A stretch of 64,000 nucleotides of DNA from Enchytraeus crypticus (GCA_905160935.1 CAJHZI010000547.1:4466001-4530000); one strand, 5' to 3'; shown: positions 47,114 through 58,334, numbered from the stretch's first letter. The notes: generated from the sequence alone by a model not told the origin. Numbers and translations: made by a program.

Positions 47114-50100
47114 ATGGCCTCTGTGTTAAGGACAACGACTCGGGTTTTGTCGATCAGGGGATTGAAACTCCCTCGAGCTGTCGAAAAATCCTCATTAGCT
47201 AAATCAATATCTACTTCAGATCCTAATATCCCTGGTTCTAGCTGCCTCTGCACTCTAGCATGGAGTTGCTGTTCTATATACAAAGCTCAACCTAAACTAC
47301 AGTCAACTGGTATAACAATATAATAATAATAATAACAATTAGAGTGCTACAGTCATCTGTGACAACATCGAGCACTATTGAGACAAAATCAAGCCGCCGA
47401 GCAAAAAGGAGGCCCAAAAATGGTGCAAATTCTAAAATCCAGAAAATCAGTCCAAAGAAAAAGGAAATTAAAGAAAAGTAGGTTTATCCGCTGGTTTAGG
47501 CGATGTGATTCAAACTATAAACTTAACCACAACTTTACAATTTGTCTTCTATAGGTTCAGTTATAAAATTTATAAATTTAACAAAAAATATGAACACTTA
47601 TTATAGTAATATTTTGAAATTTTTTAGTATTTCGTAATTTTTTCTATATTTATTTCTACATATATTAATTTATCTCTAGTGTAACTGGGATTCAAAGAAA
47701 GATGAGTTCTGCTTTTAATTTATTTTTAATTCACTATTATTTATTTTAATTACTGTGTATTTTTCTGTGCTATTTATTATTGTAATGTATTTAAATATGC
47801 AATTTACGAACTTTAGAAAACTTTTTCAACAATAGGCCTACGTCTATAGTGCGTTGATATTCTATCAAGATGTTTAGATAGGGTGATGTCCATGATTTAA
47901 TCTTGATGGATCTTTACTGACATCTCCTTCTTATGTGATAGCTTCATTATATTGTGTTGTAGTGTAAAAAAAAGCTAAAGTTAGTGTTAACGCCAGTTTC
48001 CTGACTCGAAAAATATGTCAGTGATGGGCGAGCCCAGGATACAGTACAGTTAAGCTATAAAAAAAATTACTGTATGTCTTTTAGTGATTGATACGGATTA
48101 TATGTAACTCTGGACTTCATTAAATTGTAACATTATTATGTGATTCTGAAATTAAATAAAACTCTCTCTCTCATTGCTCAATCTAATTCGTTATCATTAC
48201 TTGACGTTATCTAGGATTTATAATCTCACTAAAAATACGTGTTACAGGTGGAGCTAAAAACGTAAAATTATTTCACTCCTCCTCATCTGTGGCCGCCAGC
48301 AAGAAAGACTACTACGAGATCCTCGGCGTATCAAAAAATTCTCCTGCTAAAGACATTAAAAAGGCTTATTATCAGGTAACTTAAGACATTAAAAAGGCTT
48401 ATTATCAGGTAACTTAAGACATTAAAAAGGCTTATTATCAGGTAACTTAAGACATTAAAAAGGCTTATTATCAGGTAACTTAAGACATTAAAAAGGCTTA
48501 TTATCAGGTAACTTAAGACATTAAAAAGGCTTATTATCAGGTAACTTAAGACATTAAAAAAATTTATTATCAGGTATCTAAAGGCATTAAAAAAGCTTAA
48601 TATCAGGTAACTAAAGACATTAAAAAGCTTATTATCAGGTAACTAAAGACATTAAAATGCGTATTACGAGGTAACTCCCATGTACCTTCTCTACTACCAT
48701 TTCTTTTCGCTCTTTATAAATTTTATTCGTAAAAATTCAAGAATTGAGATAAAGAAGTTCAAAATAAAAAAAATAAAAAAATTAATGATAGTAGGTATGA
48801 ATGATTATACATGGTATGAATGTTATATTGATTTTTAGTTTCATGGTTGGCTTCTTGATTTAACTAATAGATCAGTACATCTATTTATTAATAAAATCTA
48901 TTTATTGATAAAATCTATGTATTAATTACATCTATGTACTGATTAGATCTATGTAATAATAATAATAACAGAGGTTTAGCGTCTGTTTCCTCACCCAGGG
49001 ATGATTTAAGGGACATCCCCAACGGCACACATCACTACAGATCAATTCCCCCAGACCAGTCTGTGAAAGAAATGTGCTGAGGAGAAGTAAGGTCCTAAAC
49101 GAAAGCCAGTCCGGTGATTAAAAATGGTCAGGGTAGATTGATTATGTCTATGTACTCAATATTTTCTCAGTCTAGAGGTAGAAGTCTATCGATTGCTCTA
49201 TGTTCGCTTTCAGTTGGCTAAGAAGTTTCACCCCGACGTGAACAAGAATGATCCTGATGCTCAGCGCAGATTTCAAGAAGTGTCCGAGGCGTATGAAGTG
49301 AGTGGGTTCTCAAATATAAACTCTCTTATTTTCTATATTTTATTATTGCATTATTATACTTTATTATTGTATTATTATTCAATACAATATTTTATTAGTG
49401 TATTCATTATTTTATCATTGTATTTCAATACAATATTTTATTATTGTATTATTACTCTTTAGTCTCTGTCTCTTAGTGCACTGGCTACTGGCAGGTCCAT
49501 GGTATGTAGCGCTTCCACTCTTCTCTGTCTTCTGCTTTCTTTTTCATTATTATTGTATTATTATTCTTTATTATTGTATTATTATTCTTTATTATTGTAT
49601 TATTATTCTTTATTATTGTATTATTATTCTTTATTATTGTATTATTATTCTTTATTATTGTATTATTATTCTTTATTATTGTATTATTATTCTTTATTAT
49701 TGTATTATTATTCTTTATTATTGTATTATTATTCTTTATTATTGTATTATTATTCTTTATTATTGTATTATTATTCTTTATTATTGTATTATTATTCTTT
49801 ATTATTGTATTATTATTCAATATTTTATTATAGCTTCTTATTCTCAAATATTTCCAATCTTCATCATCATCATCTTCTCTTGAATGCTAGTTTAACTAGT
49901 GTCGAGATAAGAAAAGTTCTTCTCCACTTCCCTCAGTGGGTGGGGAACTTTTCCATTCATTTTAGAAGGTGTCGTAGATATTTTAGATCAATATGAGTTT
50001 AATAGAACATTTCAGATTACGTGTGTTTTTGTGTTAAATACGTATTTATATGTACGAATATACATACTATGTGCATATATATGTATGTGTATGTATATGT

Positions 50101-52520
50101 AAGTGCGTATGTACGTGCATATATGTATATATGTGTGTATGTACGTGTGTATGTATGTGTGCTTGTATGTGCAGGTATTAAGTGATGAGGGTAAGAAGCA
50201 GCAGTACGACACATTTGGCATGGCAGGGGGGGAGGGTGGATTTTCTGCGGGGGGTCATCAGCACAGAGCAGGGGGTGACTGAATGTTTTGTATATTTTAT
50301 TGGATTTTAATAAACTAACTATTAACTAACTATTAACTATTAACTAACTATTAACTATTAACTAACTGTCAACTAACTATTAACTAACTATTAACTATTA
50401 ACTAACTATTAACTATTAACTAACTATTAACTATTAACTAACTATTAACTAACTATTAACTATTGTTAAGATATATTTTCTCAGTTATTTCTGACTTTCA
50501 ATCTTTGAAGCACTGAATCAATGATTGGTCCAATCTTTGAAGCACTGAGCCAATGATTGGTCCAATCTTTGAAGTCATTAATCAAGTCCTGCGGATGAAA
50601 TAAGAACGGCAGTAGCAGAACATGAGAGAGAGAGAGAGAGCATTAGACAGGACGATAGACAGGACGATAGACAGAGAAATAGACAGAGAGATAGACAGAG
50701 AGATACTGTAGATCTGTAATTATTTGTGTTTATGTGAAATATCTCGTAAAGAACTTCATTATATTCCTTCAGTCGTTGCTGAAAGTTCTGATAACTACAA
50801 TTGAAGTGCTATAACATAGGATTAAAATGGATTTCACTTGATTGGCGGAATAAAGTACATTTGGTGACATAAGTACTGCTTTGAAAGTGATATCGGGGTC
50901 GTCTTTAATGGTGGGTCGGGGACATCATCTTTGGTTGTGGAAATGGACTGTAAACGTTCTTTTTGATTTTGTGCCACGCAGGCTTCCACAGCACCGTTGA
51001 TCCTGAAGAGCTTTTCCGCAAGATATTTGGAGACCGTGGATTCAATATGTCGGGGTTTTCCGATCAGGGGGAATTTGCCGAGTCAGACTTCGGCTTTGCA
51101 CCAGCCTCAGAGATTAAGATGACCTTGACCTTTCAGCAGGCAGCGCGCGGGTGCAACAAGGACATAGAGGTCAACGTCAGCGACACGTGTGCTCGGTGCA
51201 GCGGCTCTGGGGCTGAGCCGGGCAGCCGCAAAGTCCGGTGCCATCATTGCAGCGGCACCGGCATGGCAAGTGATAGCTTTGATTTATTGATTGATTGATG
51301 AAGTGAATATGTGGCTTATTTAATGTGTGACGGATTGATTGATTGCTTGATTGATTGATTGACTGATGATTAATTGATTGACTTGTTAATTGACTAGCTG
51401 ACTGATTTATTGAGTGACTGACTGATTGATTGATTAATTGATTGTTTGATTGATTGATAGACTGATTAATTGACTGATTATTTGGCTGAATGATTGATTG
51501 ACTGACTGATTGATTGACTGATTAATTGGCTGAATGATTGATTGATTGATTGATTGATTGACTGACTGACAGGAGACTGTCAGCACGGGACCGTTCATAA
51601 TGAGGTCGACATGCAGGCACTGCCACGGCTCAAGAACAATCAACAAGAACCCGTGCACCGAGTGTCGCGGCAGAGGTGAAACAAAACAGAGGAAGAAAAT
51701 AACCGTGCCTGTGCCTGCTGGTACGTGTGCCTCATTAGTGCTCAATGTTGTTTTGGATGATACTAATGTTGTTCTGCTGGTGCGTGTGCCTCATTAGTGC
51801 CCGATGTTGTCATAGATGATACTAACGTTGTTCTGTTGGTGCATGTGCCTCATTAATGCTCGATTGTTGTCTTGGATATCTCTAATAAACCTGGTAAAGC
51901 TAAGGTTAACGTCAGTTTCCTCACTCAAAAGCGATGTCAGTGACGGGCGAACCCAGGAGGATAATTATATGATGTGATTGATATATTAATGTAGAATATT
52001 TCTCTTTGTAAACTACGGCTGCAAACAACTCTTGCTTCTTCTGTAGATTTGGTATCAGTCGTATTTATCAATTAATCAATCAATTAATCAATCAATCAAA
52101 TGTTATCTATCGCATAGCTGTGCCTACAAGCATTGTACATAAACATAAGTTACATGTATATGTATATCTAACTTTATTTTTAGAACTAATTTATTACTGT
52201 ATTGATTAATTACTTAGTTTATTTATTTATCTGTTTATCTTTTTATTTGTGTATTGATAAACTGATTGATTATTCAACTGATGTGTGTATAGAATGATTG
52301 ATTGATCGATTGATGGATTGATTGATTGATAGATTGATTGATTGATTGAAGGTGTTGAAGATGGACAGACAGTTAGAATGCCTGTTGGAAAGAAGGAAAT
52401 ATTTATAACATTCAAGGTTTGTTGTCGATGGTTTGGGCACTGTCTACACTAACTATAAAGTTAACCTAAACAATTGTAGAAATATTTGTAATAAAAATAC
52501 TGATTATGGTAGTAGTACTG

Positions 52521-52559
<39 letters not shown>

Positions 52560-55500
52560 GTAACGATAATAATAGTAGTACTGATAATAATAATAATAAT
52601 AATAATAATAGTAGTACTGATAATAATAATAATAATAATAATAATAATAGTAACGATAATAATAGTAGTACTGATAATAATAATAATAATAATAATAGTA
52701 GTACTGATATTAATAATATTGAAAATAATAGTAATACGGATCTAATAATATAGTGATAATAGTAGTATTGCTGATAATAATAATATTGATAATAATTTTA
52801 ATACTGAAAATAATAGTGAGAGTGAGTGAGAGACAGAGATAGGGAGGGAGAGAGGTAGAGAGAAAGGGAGAGGTAGAGAGAGATAGAGGGAGAAAGAGAG
52901 AGATAGTTATAAAGCTGTATCACAGGATTAATAATACTAATAAATAATAATACTGATAATAATTGTAATCATCATCATCATCATCTTCCCTTAAATCCCA
53001 GTTTAACCAGGGTAGGGATACGAATAGACTTTCTCAAATCCTCTCTGTCCTACATCATATCATCTGTCAATCCCCTCTTTGAGACTTTTCCATTCATTTA
53101 AATTTTAATTGCAATACTGAACATAATAGTGAGAGAGAGATACAGGTATAGAGAGAGAGAGAGAGAGAGAGGTAGAGAGAGAGGGAGAGAGAGATAGTAA
53201 AAGGCTGTGCCACAAGATTAGCTGGACTAGTGTTTATGATCAGGTGGAGAAGAGCAGGAACTTCAGGAGAGAGGGCGCTGATGTGCATTCAGACGTGAGC
53301 ATCAGCTTGTCACAGGCTGCACTTGGTGGAACGATCAGAGTGCCTGGTCTCTATGACGACATGCTCGTTCAGGTAAGTGCTGTTGTTTCAAGTTCTGCTC
53401 ATAACTCCAGGGAAAATTCTATTTAAATATTATTTTTGTGAAATAAATAAATGGGATTTGAGACAAGTCTATTTGTATCCCGACCCTAGTTAAACTGGGA
53501 TTCAAGGGAAGATGAGGATGATGATGAAACAAATGTTAGAACGTGAAGATTAGCGAGATACGGATGTGTAAGTAAGTGCTCTTTATCTAACCCCTGCTTA
53601 TAACACTAGGGAATTAAATGTTATTCCTGTGAAATAAATAAATGTTAGATTGTGCAGATTGCTGGGATAGGGTGTATAAGCAGATGCTCTTGTTCTAACC
53701 CCTGCTCATAATACTAGAGAATTAAATGCTATTTTTGTGAAATAAATAAATGCTAGATTGTGAAGATTGGTGGGATAGGGTGTATAAGTAAGTGCTATTT
53801 TTTTACCCTTTGTCATAGCACTGGCTGGAGCCAGTGGCGATTCAAATTTGTGTGGCTCAAATCCTGGCCTCGCCTGTCACTGACATCGCTTTCGAGTGAG
53901 GAAACTGACGTTAACCTTTTCTTTTTTGTGGAGAAAATTCTATTTAAATATTAATTTTATGAAATAAGCAAATGTTAGAATGTGAACATTATCAGGATAC
54001 GGGTGTATAAGTAAGTTCTCTTAATCCAATCCCTGTTCTTAACTTCGGAGAAAATTCTATTTAAATATTTTAATTTTATGAAATCATCATCTTCCCTTTA
54101 ACCCCAGTTTAACAAGGACTTAGCTTTAATGTCAATTTAACTTTAATTTAATTTTGCATTAATTTATTTTAATGATTTAATTTTTATGTAATAAAAAAGT
54201 GAAGTATGAAGATTAGCGGGATACGTGTGTATAATAACAACTGCTCGTTTATATATCACATATATTTATAAAAATAAATTATATCTATATATTATATCTA
54301 TATATAATATATATTATAAATATAATCTTGTATATCTTATATATTACATATCTTATTTACTGGCCGGAACGAGTTGTGATGTCGGTAAGATACTCGACCG
54401 CAGAGCAGCATGTGAGGGTTCAAATCCTGGGCTCGACCGTTACTGATATCACCTTCGAGTGAAGAAACTGACGTTAAACTTAGCTTTACCTGCTTTTTAA
54501 CTTATATAGGATGTATATTATATGCATAAATCTCTTGACTGCTTTATGTGTGTTAAACCTTTTGTTTAGTGTGTTTCTTGAGCAACTAAACTTCATGTTA
54601 GACTGGTGGATTGATTATATCAAACGTTTGACCCTATGTATCTTGGACAGTTAGCTATTGAACACTTGTTGTATAGTGCTCGACATTGTTGTAGATACCA
54701 GCAGGCACATCGTCTCACTCTAGGATCAGACTAGCGGGTAAGGGCATAGCCAGACCTCACAGTCATGGGCAGGGCGACCACTATCTACACGTCAAGATAA
54801 CACTGCCCAGGTGAGGCTTCTCTTAACGCTATCATAAGATAACACTGCCCAGGTGAGGCTTCTCTTAACTCTATCATAAGATAACACTGCCCAGGTGAGG
54901 CTTCTCTTAACTCTATCATAAGATAACACTGCCCAGGTGAGGCTGCTGGGTTTTCTTAGTCGTTGTTTTTATTTCCTCTTTACATTCCCATCGATTTTTA
55001 TACAAACAGATCATCATTGCTTGTACAGGCATTTGATTTTTATTTATACGTAGAGCTTGATTTTCTCAAGAATGTGTTTTTTATTCTGTGCAGTCTCCAG
55101 CGATCTAATCCTATTTAAATCATGCCACTAGATGTTGCTATTAGAGAAGGGATTCGAACCCGAACCAAACCCTAAAATCTGGAATTTTGACCGAACCGAA
55201 CCCAGACTCTTACCGAACCCGAACCGAACCCAGACTCTGACCGAATCCGAACCCAGACTCTGACCGAACCCGAACCGAACCCGAACCCTGACTTCGTTCG
55301 AACCGAACTCTTTAAGTTCTTTTCACCTTCGCCAGCCTCAGGAGAAAGGAACACTTTTCAATTTCAGCTATTTTTCAAAGTCTGCCTTAAACTATTGTGG
55401 AGAATGTTTGCCATTATTTAAAAATTATAAGAATAATACAAATATATATTTTTTTGCACTTGCAAGCCTTATGTATCTAATAGCATATATTCAGGGAAGG

Positions 55501-56866
55501 CTGGTTCCGATACAATTTTTAAAATTAATAACAGATAGGGGTACAAGATACACAGATATTTCAGATACTTAAACTATTCGACTACATTTCAGATTACAAA
55601 AGGTTAACATAGAAATCAATTTTAGTTTTTTTGTTTATTAATGTAGTCAGAGCATAATGGCCCGTACGTATCATATACATAGTGATATTTATACGCATAA
55701 ATAATTGATTTGAATGCGTTAAGTCAACCATAATTTGTATTATTTATATATGAAATTTGTATTCATCTGCAACAGAATATTAGCAGATTTTACAAACTGG
55801 AATTAATTGACGTTAAATAATGTATGGCTTATTAAATCATTATGTTGTAGTAAGTTGACGAAGCAGCAGACAGCTCTACTCGCTGTGTTTGCTGAGACAG
55901 AGACGGGATTGGACGGCACCGTTGATGGACTCACCCAAACCAAACAGGGTAAATCTTAGCTTTAATAATACAAACATAATAATAATAATAATACAAACAT
56001 AATAATAATAATAATAATAATAGTAATAATACAAACATAATAATAATAATAATAAGAACTAAGAATATTATGCCTCAGTCTCTTTCAGCTACATCCTTTC
56101 TGTGGCATCGCTTATCTATTGCACTCCAGCGCTGTACTGCTGTAGAGGAGCTAATTTAAGCATTTCTTTTTAATCTTTCTTTTAATTAGATAAAGTCTTT
56201 CTTTTGTCTTATCTTTAGCCCAGCTAAAAATAGAGTAAAATTTAGTACAACCCAGGGCTAGAAATAAAATATCAGTATTTTTGTTATTTCTTTTGTTTAT
56301 TATCAAGAATCAGACACAGCAATAAATAGAAGTCAAACACAGTGCAGCAATCATGCAATAGGAAAATACAATATTACAATACTAAACAATACTTCAATAT
56401 ACTATGCAATACTCAATACAATGCAATTCAATGCAACACCATATAATGCAACAGGCAATACTATATTACAATACAATCTGCAATACATTTTTACAATAGA
56501 TTACAATAGGATTGAGTATCTCTCGTGTCTGTATCTCTATGAAAGCCCGTTTATAAGCCTCACTGCTCTGTCAGGCGTATGAGCCTTGATTGATTGATGG
56601 ATTGATTGATTGATCGACTGACTGATTGATTGATTGATTGATTGACGTAGGGTTGCAGGCTGATGACAGCTTAGGAACGCTGGAGCGACTGATTGATGGA
56701 TTTACTGATTGATTGATTGATTGATTGACTGATTGATTGACTGACTGATTGATTGATTGATGCAGGGCTGCAGGCCACTGATGACCGCTCTGGGACGCTG
56801 GAACGATTGAGGAAAGCTCTGAGTGAGGAAGAGAGTGAAGAGACGAGGCAAGACTGCAAGAACTAG
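47114..56866 (+). CDS. DNAJA3: Mitochondrial DnaJ homolog Tid1 (11 exons)
   Basis: Type I Hsp40 co-chaperone of mitochondrial Hsp70. Exons: 47114-47309, 48248-48375, 49214-49297, 50175-50274, 50982-51265, 51573-51720, 52352-52416, 53244-53372, 54695-54810, 55851-55948, 56766-56866; 1449 nt, 482 residues (human 480). All phases close. Residues 1 to about 85 look like a mitochondrial presequence (Arg/Ser/Leu-rich, no acidic residues early; start [11 protein letters not shown]). The J domain starts at [10 protein letters not shown], with HPD at 114-116. A short Gly-rich linker follows. The zinc region has [24 protein letters not shown] and CTECRGRG; the third lacks the final glycine. The client-binding C-terminal domains include [15 protein letters not shown] and GDHYLHVKI. 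Intron 5 has a GC donor (ATG then GCAAGT); the others are GT-AG. GTG at 47102 is in frame upstream, but the ATG at 47114 is the natural start. Confidence 0.96.
47320..47465 (+). repeat. Family B copy after (TAA)n
   Basis: AGAGTGCTACAGTCATC core, CAAAATCAAGCCGCC and CCAGAAAATCAGTCC, in DNAJA3 intron 1. Confidence 0.65.
47955..48050 (-). mobile_element. Truncated family A SINE
   Basis: Only the 3' half (GATGGGCGAGCCCAGGAT back to AAAGCTAAAG) remains. Confidence 0.55.
48345..48672 (+). repeat. Donor-site array of DNAJA3 exon 2 (33 bp x 10)
   Basis: GACATTAAAAAGGCTTATTA with TCAG and donor GTAACTTAA repeats ten times. Copies 1-6 are almost identical; 7-10 drift (TTTATTATCAGGTATC, GCGTATTACGAGGTAAC). 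Only the first junction continues in frame; later donors are preceded by TAA. Confidence 0.95.
48955..49140 (+). repeat. Family C copy after (TAA)n
   Basis: GGTTTAGCGTCTGTTTCC to GTCCGGTGATTAAAAATGG, near full length. Confidence 0.65.
49320..49960. repeat. 18-bp array with family D and E copies
   Basis: 49545-49820: TATTATTCTTTATTATTG, about 15 copies, seeded by related DNA from 49330. 49460-49540: family D subfamily. 49852-49955: family E (-). All in DNAJA3 intron 3. Confidence 0.85.
50010..50172 (+). repeat. (GTAT)n microsatellite
   Basis: TGTATGTRTATG-type run up to the exon 4 acceptor. Confidence 0.85.
50295..50980 (+). repeat. TTAACTAACTA tandem, ATGATTGGTCC pair, (GA)n
   Basis: 50305-50465 AACTATTAACTAACT array; 50505-50575 two and a half copies of CCAATCTTTGAAGCACTGA; 50620-50705 GA-rich run. 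Intron 4 of DNAJA3. Confidence 0.8.
51280..51572 (+). repeat. (TGAT)n array in the GC-AG intron of DNAJA3
   Basis: GATTGATTGACTGATT repeats fill intron 5 to the acceptor. Confidence 0.9.
51712..51965. repeat. Donor array of DNAJA3 exon 6 (three copies) and family A fragment (-)
   Basis: CTGCTGGTACGTGTGCCTC and following AGTGCTCAATGTTGT recur at 51714 (true), 51775 and about 51834, with family B-like cores between. 51890-51960 is a truncated minus-strand SINE. Confidence 0.8.
52060..52351 (+). repeat. (CAAT)n then (TGAT)n around intron 6 3' end
   Basis: 52080-52105 (ATCA)n; 52280-52350 sense TGAT run to the exon 7 acceptor. Confidence 0.75.
52505..53190. repeat. (TAA)n / TAGTAGTACTGATAA array, (GA)n, family E (-)
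   Basis: 52515-52745 microsatellite with three higher-order units; 52820-52910 and 53140-53190 GA-rich; 52968-53110 family E. Intron 7. Confidence 0.85.
53373..54060 (+). repeat. About 107-bp units starting at the DNAJA3 exon 8 donor
   Basis: Blocks with AAGTAAGTGCT, TCATAAC, GGGAAAATTCTA or GGGAATTAAATG, and GTGAAATAAATAAATG recur about five times (53373, 53565, 53680, 53780, 54005). The donor-like GTAAGTGCT is part of each unit. Family E (53465-53527) and A (53824-53925) elements sit in it. Confidence 0.65.
53824..53925 (+). mobile_element. Family A SINE with internal deletion
   Basis: GGCTGGAGCCAGTGGCGAT joins directly to the B-box half (GGCTCAAATCCTGG). Confidence 0.65.
54360..54500 (+). 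mobile_element. tRNA-derived SINE (family A)
   Basis: TGTGATGTCGGTAAGATACT, GGTTCAAATCC, then GTTACTGATATCACC; preceded by an AT-rich TATATA run. Confidence 0.7.
54794..54950 (+). repeat. Donor array of DNAJA3 exon 9 (42 bp x 4)
   Basis: AAGATAACACTGCCCAG with donor GTGAGGCTTCTCTTAAC recurs four times; first copy is the true junction (54810/54811). Confidence 0.95.
55140..55320 (-). repeat. CCGAACCCAGACTCTGA tandem
   Basis: CCGAAC-rich degenerate array in intron 9, followed to 55850 by unique AT-rich DNA with no signal. Confidence 0.8.
55970..56065 (+). repeat. (TAA)n microsatellite
   Basis: AATAATAAT with interspersed ACAAACAT; the target-like flank of the next element. Confidence 0.9.
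56066..56268 (+). mobile_element. 5'-truncated relative of the R4/Dong-like element
   Basis: Shares the coding end (FLW.RLSIALQ) and the 3' tail (TAATTAGATAAAGTC, CTTATCTTTAGCCCAG, CCCAGGGC) with 31157-34485, but has a deletion inside the last codons. It lies next to (TAA)n in DNAJA3 intron 10. Confidence 0.8.
56320..56765 (+). repeat. CAATA-rich repeat, (TGAT)n, and decoy copy of DNAJA3 exon 11
   Basis: 56370-56515 has TACAATACTMAACAATAC. 56580-56765 alternates TGAT runs with a copy of the exon 11 start at about 56652-56695 (GGTTGCAGGCTGATGAC), with its own GTAG acceptor. Confidence 0.8.
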
Positions 56867-56919
56867 CAGCACACTAACAGCGGACCTGCACTGTTTTATA
56901 TCTCATTTTCTCTACATCA

Positions 56920-57035
56920 TCATCATCGTCATCTTCCCTTAAATCCCAGTTTAACCAGGGTTGGGACACGAATAGACTTTCTCCAGTCCTCCCTGTCCCA
57001 CACCATATCATCAGTCATTCCTCTATTTTTCTTGT
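56920..57035 (-). mobile_element. Family E element (-) in the DNAJA3 3' flank
   Basis: CATCATCATCGTCATCTTCC, then AAATCCCAGTTTAACC to CACCATATCATCAGTC. Confidence 0.6.
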
Positions 57036-57289
57036 CCTTCTTAATTAACGCAATCCACGTCAATTGTCTCTACGTCTCCTGCTAATTCAGCTGATTGAAT
57101 GATACATCCTCTAGATTGTTGCTCTCATTCTAATGTTAGGGACGTCCCTAACGCCTGGTACAGGTTAGGTAATTGGACGATAAATGTAGACTGTTCAACT
57201 GACAGCTGACTGGTTTATCTGCTGTAGCGCTGTGTATTGATTGATTGATTAGATGTTACTCCACTGTCCACTGGTCCTCTAGGTTGTTG

Positions 57290-57486
57290 TTGTTGTCACG
57301 CTGGATGAGGAAACAGACGTTAAGTTCTATTCGTGCTAGATATACCTCGAGTATATTGTATTGTAATATAGTATTGCCAGTTGCATTATATTGTGTTGTA
57401 TTGTATTATTACTCGAGGGACAGAGAGGATTTACGAAGGTCTATTCGTATCCCTACCCTGATTAAATAGCTGGGATTAAAGGGAAG
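57290..57486 (+). repeat. Family C end (-) and family E end
   Basis: 57292-57322: GGATGAGGAAACAGACGTTAAG. 57410-57486: GACAGAGAGGATTTACG to TGGGATTAAAGGGAAG, with the palindrome following instead of a (GAT)n tail. Confidence 0.5.
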
Positions 57487-57579
57487 ATATCAGCAGGGTG
57501 ATCAGTTAAATATATATTCTTTTCATTATCGTCTTGATAATGAAAAGAATATATATTTAACTGATCACCCTGCTGATAT
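57487..57579. repeat. Perfect 44-bp inverted repeat with 5-nt loop
   Basis: 57487-57530 and 57536-57579 are exact reverse complements around GTCTT. A young fold-back element, an inverted duplication or a hairpin RNA source are all possible. Confidence 0.95.
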
Positions 57580-57870
57580 TTTAAAAGCTAAGGTTAAAGT
57601 CAGTTTCCTCGCTCAAAAGCGATGTCAGTGATGAGAGAGCCCAAGATTTAAATCCCTTTGGTTTTGGAGTCATTTTACATGACTTCATAACTGTAGTCAT
57701 GGTTTTGCAGTGACGGGTGGGGGGGGGGGAGTAATTGACTAATCAGAGTATCAGCCGTATGTACGAATATAACTATCAATATGTGCGGGGTTCAAATCCT
57801 GGGCTATCCCGTCACTGACATCACTTTCGAGTGAGGAAACTGACGCTAGCTTTACGAGCTTTTTCTTCTA
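57580..57870. mobile_element. Two family A SINEs in opposite orientation
   Basis: 57580-57660 (-, 3' half only) and 57765-57870 (+, from AATATGTGCGGGGTTCAAAT). A G-run lies at 57718-57729. Confidence 0.65.
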
Positions 57871-57914
57871 CTATCCTGTACGAATAGAACTAATTGGAGA
57901 GCGTCCTTTAAAAT

Positions 57915-58108
57915 CTTGAGTGTCGGGGATCAAATCCCACTGGAGGATCAAATCCCACTAGGGGATCAAATCCCACTGGAGGATCAAATCCCACTATGGG
58001 ATCAAATCTCACTAGGGGATCAAATCAAACTAGGGGATCAAATCCCACTAGGGGATCAAATCAATCCCACTAGGGGATCAAATCCCACTAGGGGATCAAA
58101 TCCAACCC
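57915..58108 (+). repeat. 18-bp minisatellite, about ten copies
   Basis: GGGATCAAATCCCACTAG units, each itself palindromic (GGGATCAAATCCC). Confidence 0.95.
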
Positions 58109-58334
58109 TTTAGATTTACACCAGCCACGTGAAAGTAATAGAAAGAATAGTAGAGCACCGGTTCTTGTTCTCTATTTACACAATCATTCTTTCGCTAATG
58201 CGTTTCGTTGTATGTTCTCTTGCGTAGGTCTGTCTGTCTGTTTGTACGCCTCTCTCTGTCTCTGTTGTTTATTATATCAAGCTCTGCCGATACCGTGAAA
58301 TAATTCAATATTTCTTAAAACAACTTTATCTCTC

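Noticed and set aside
52433-52753. Poly-Asn/Ser protein
   Set aside because: Translation of the (AAT)n microsatellite in DNAJA3 intron 7.
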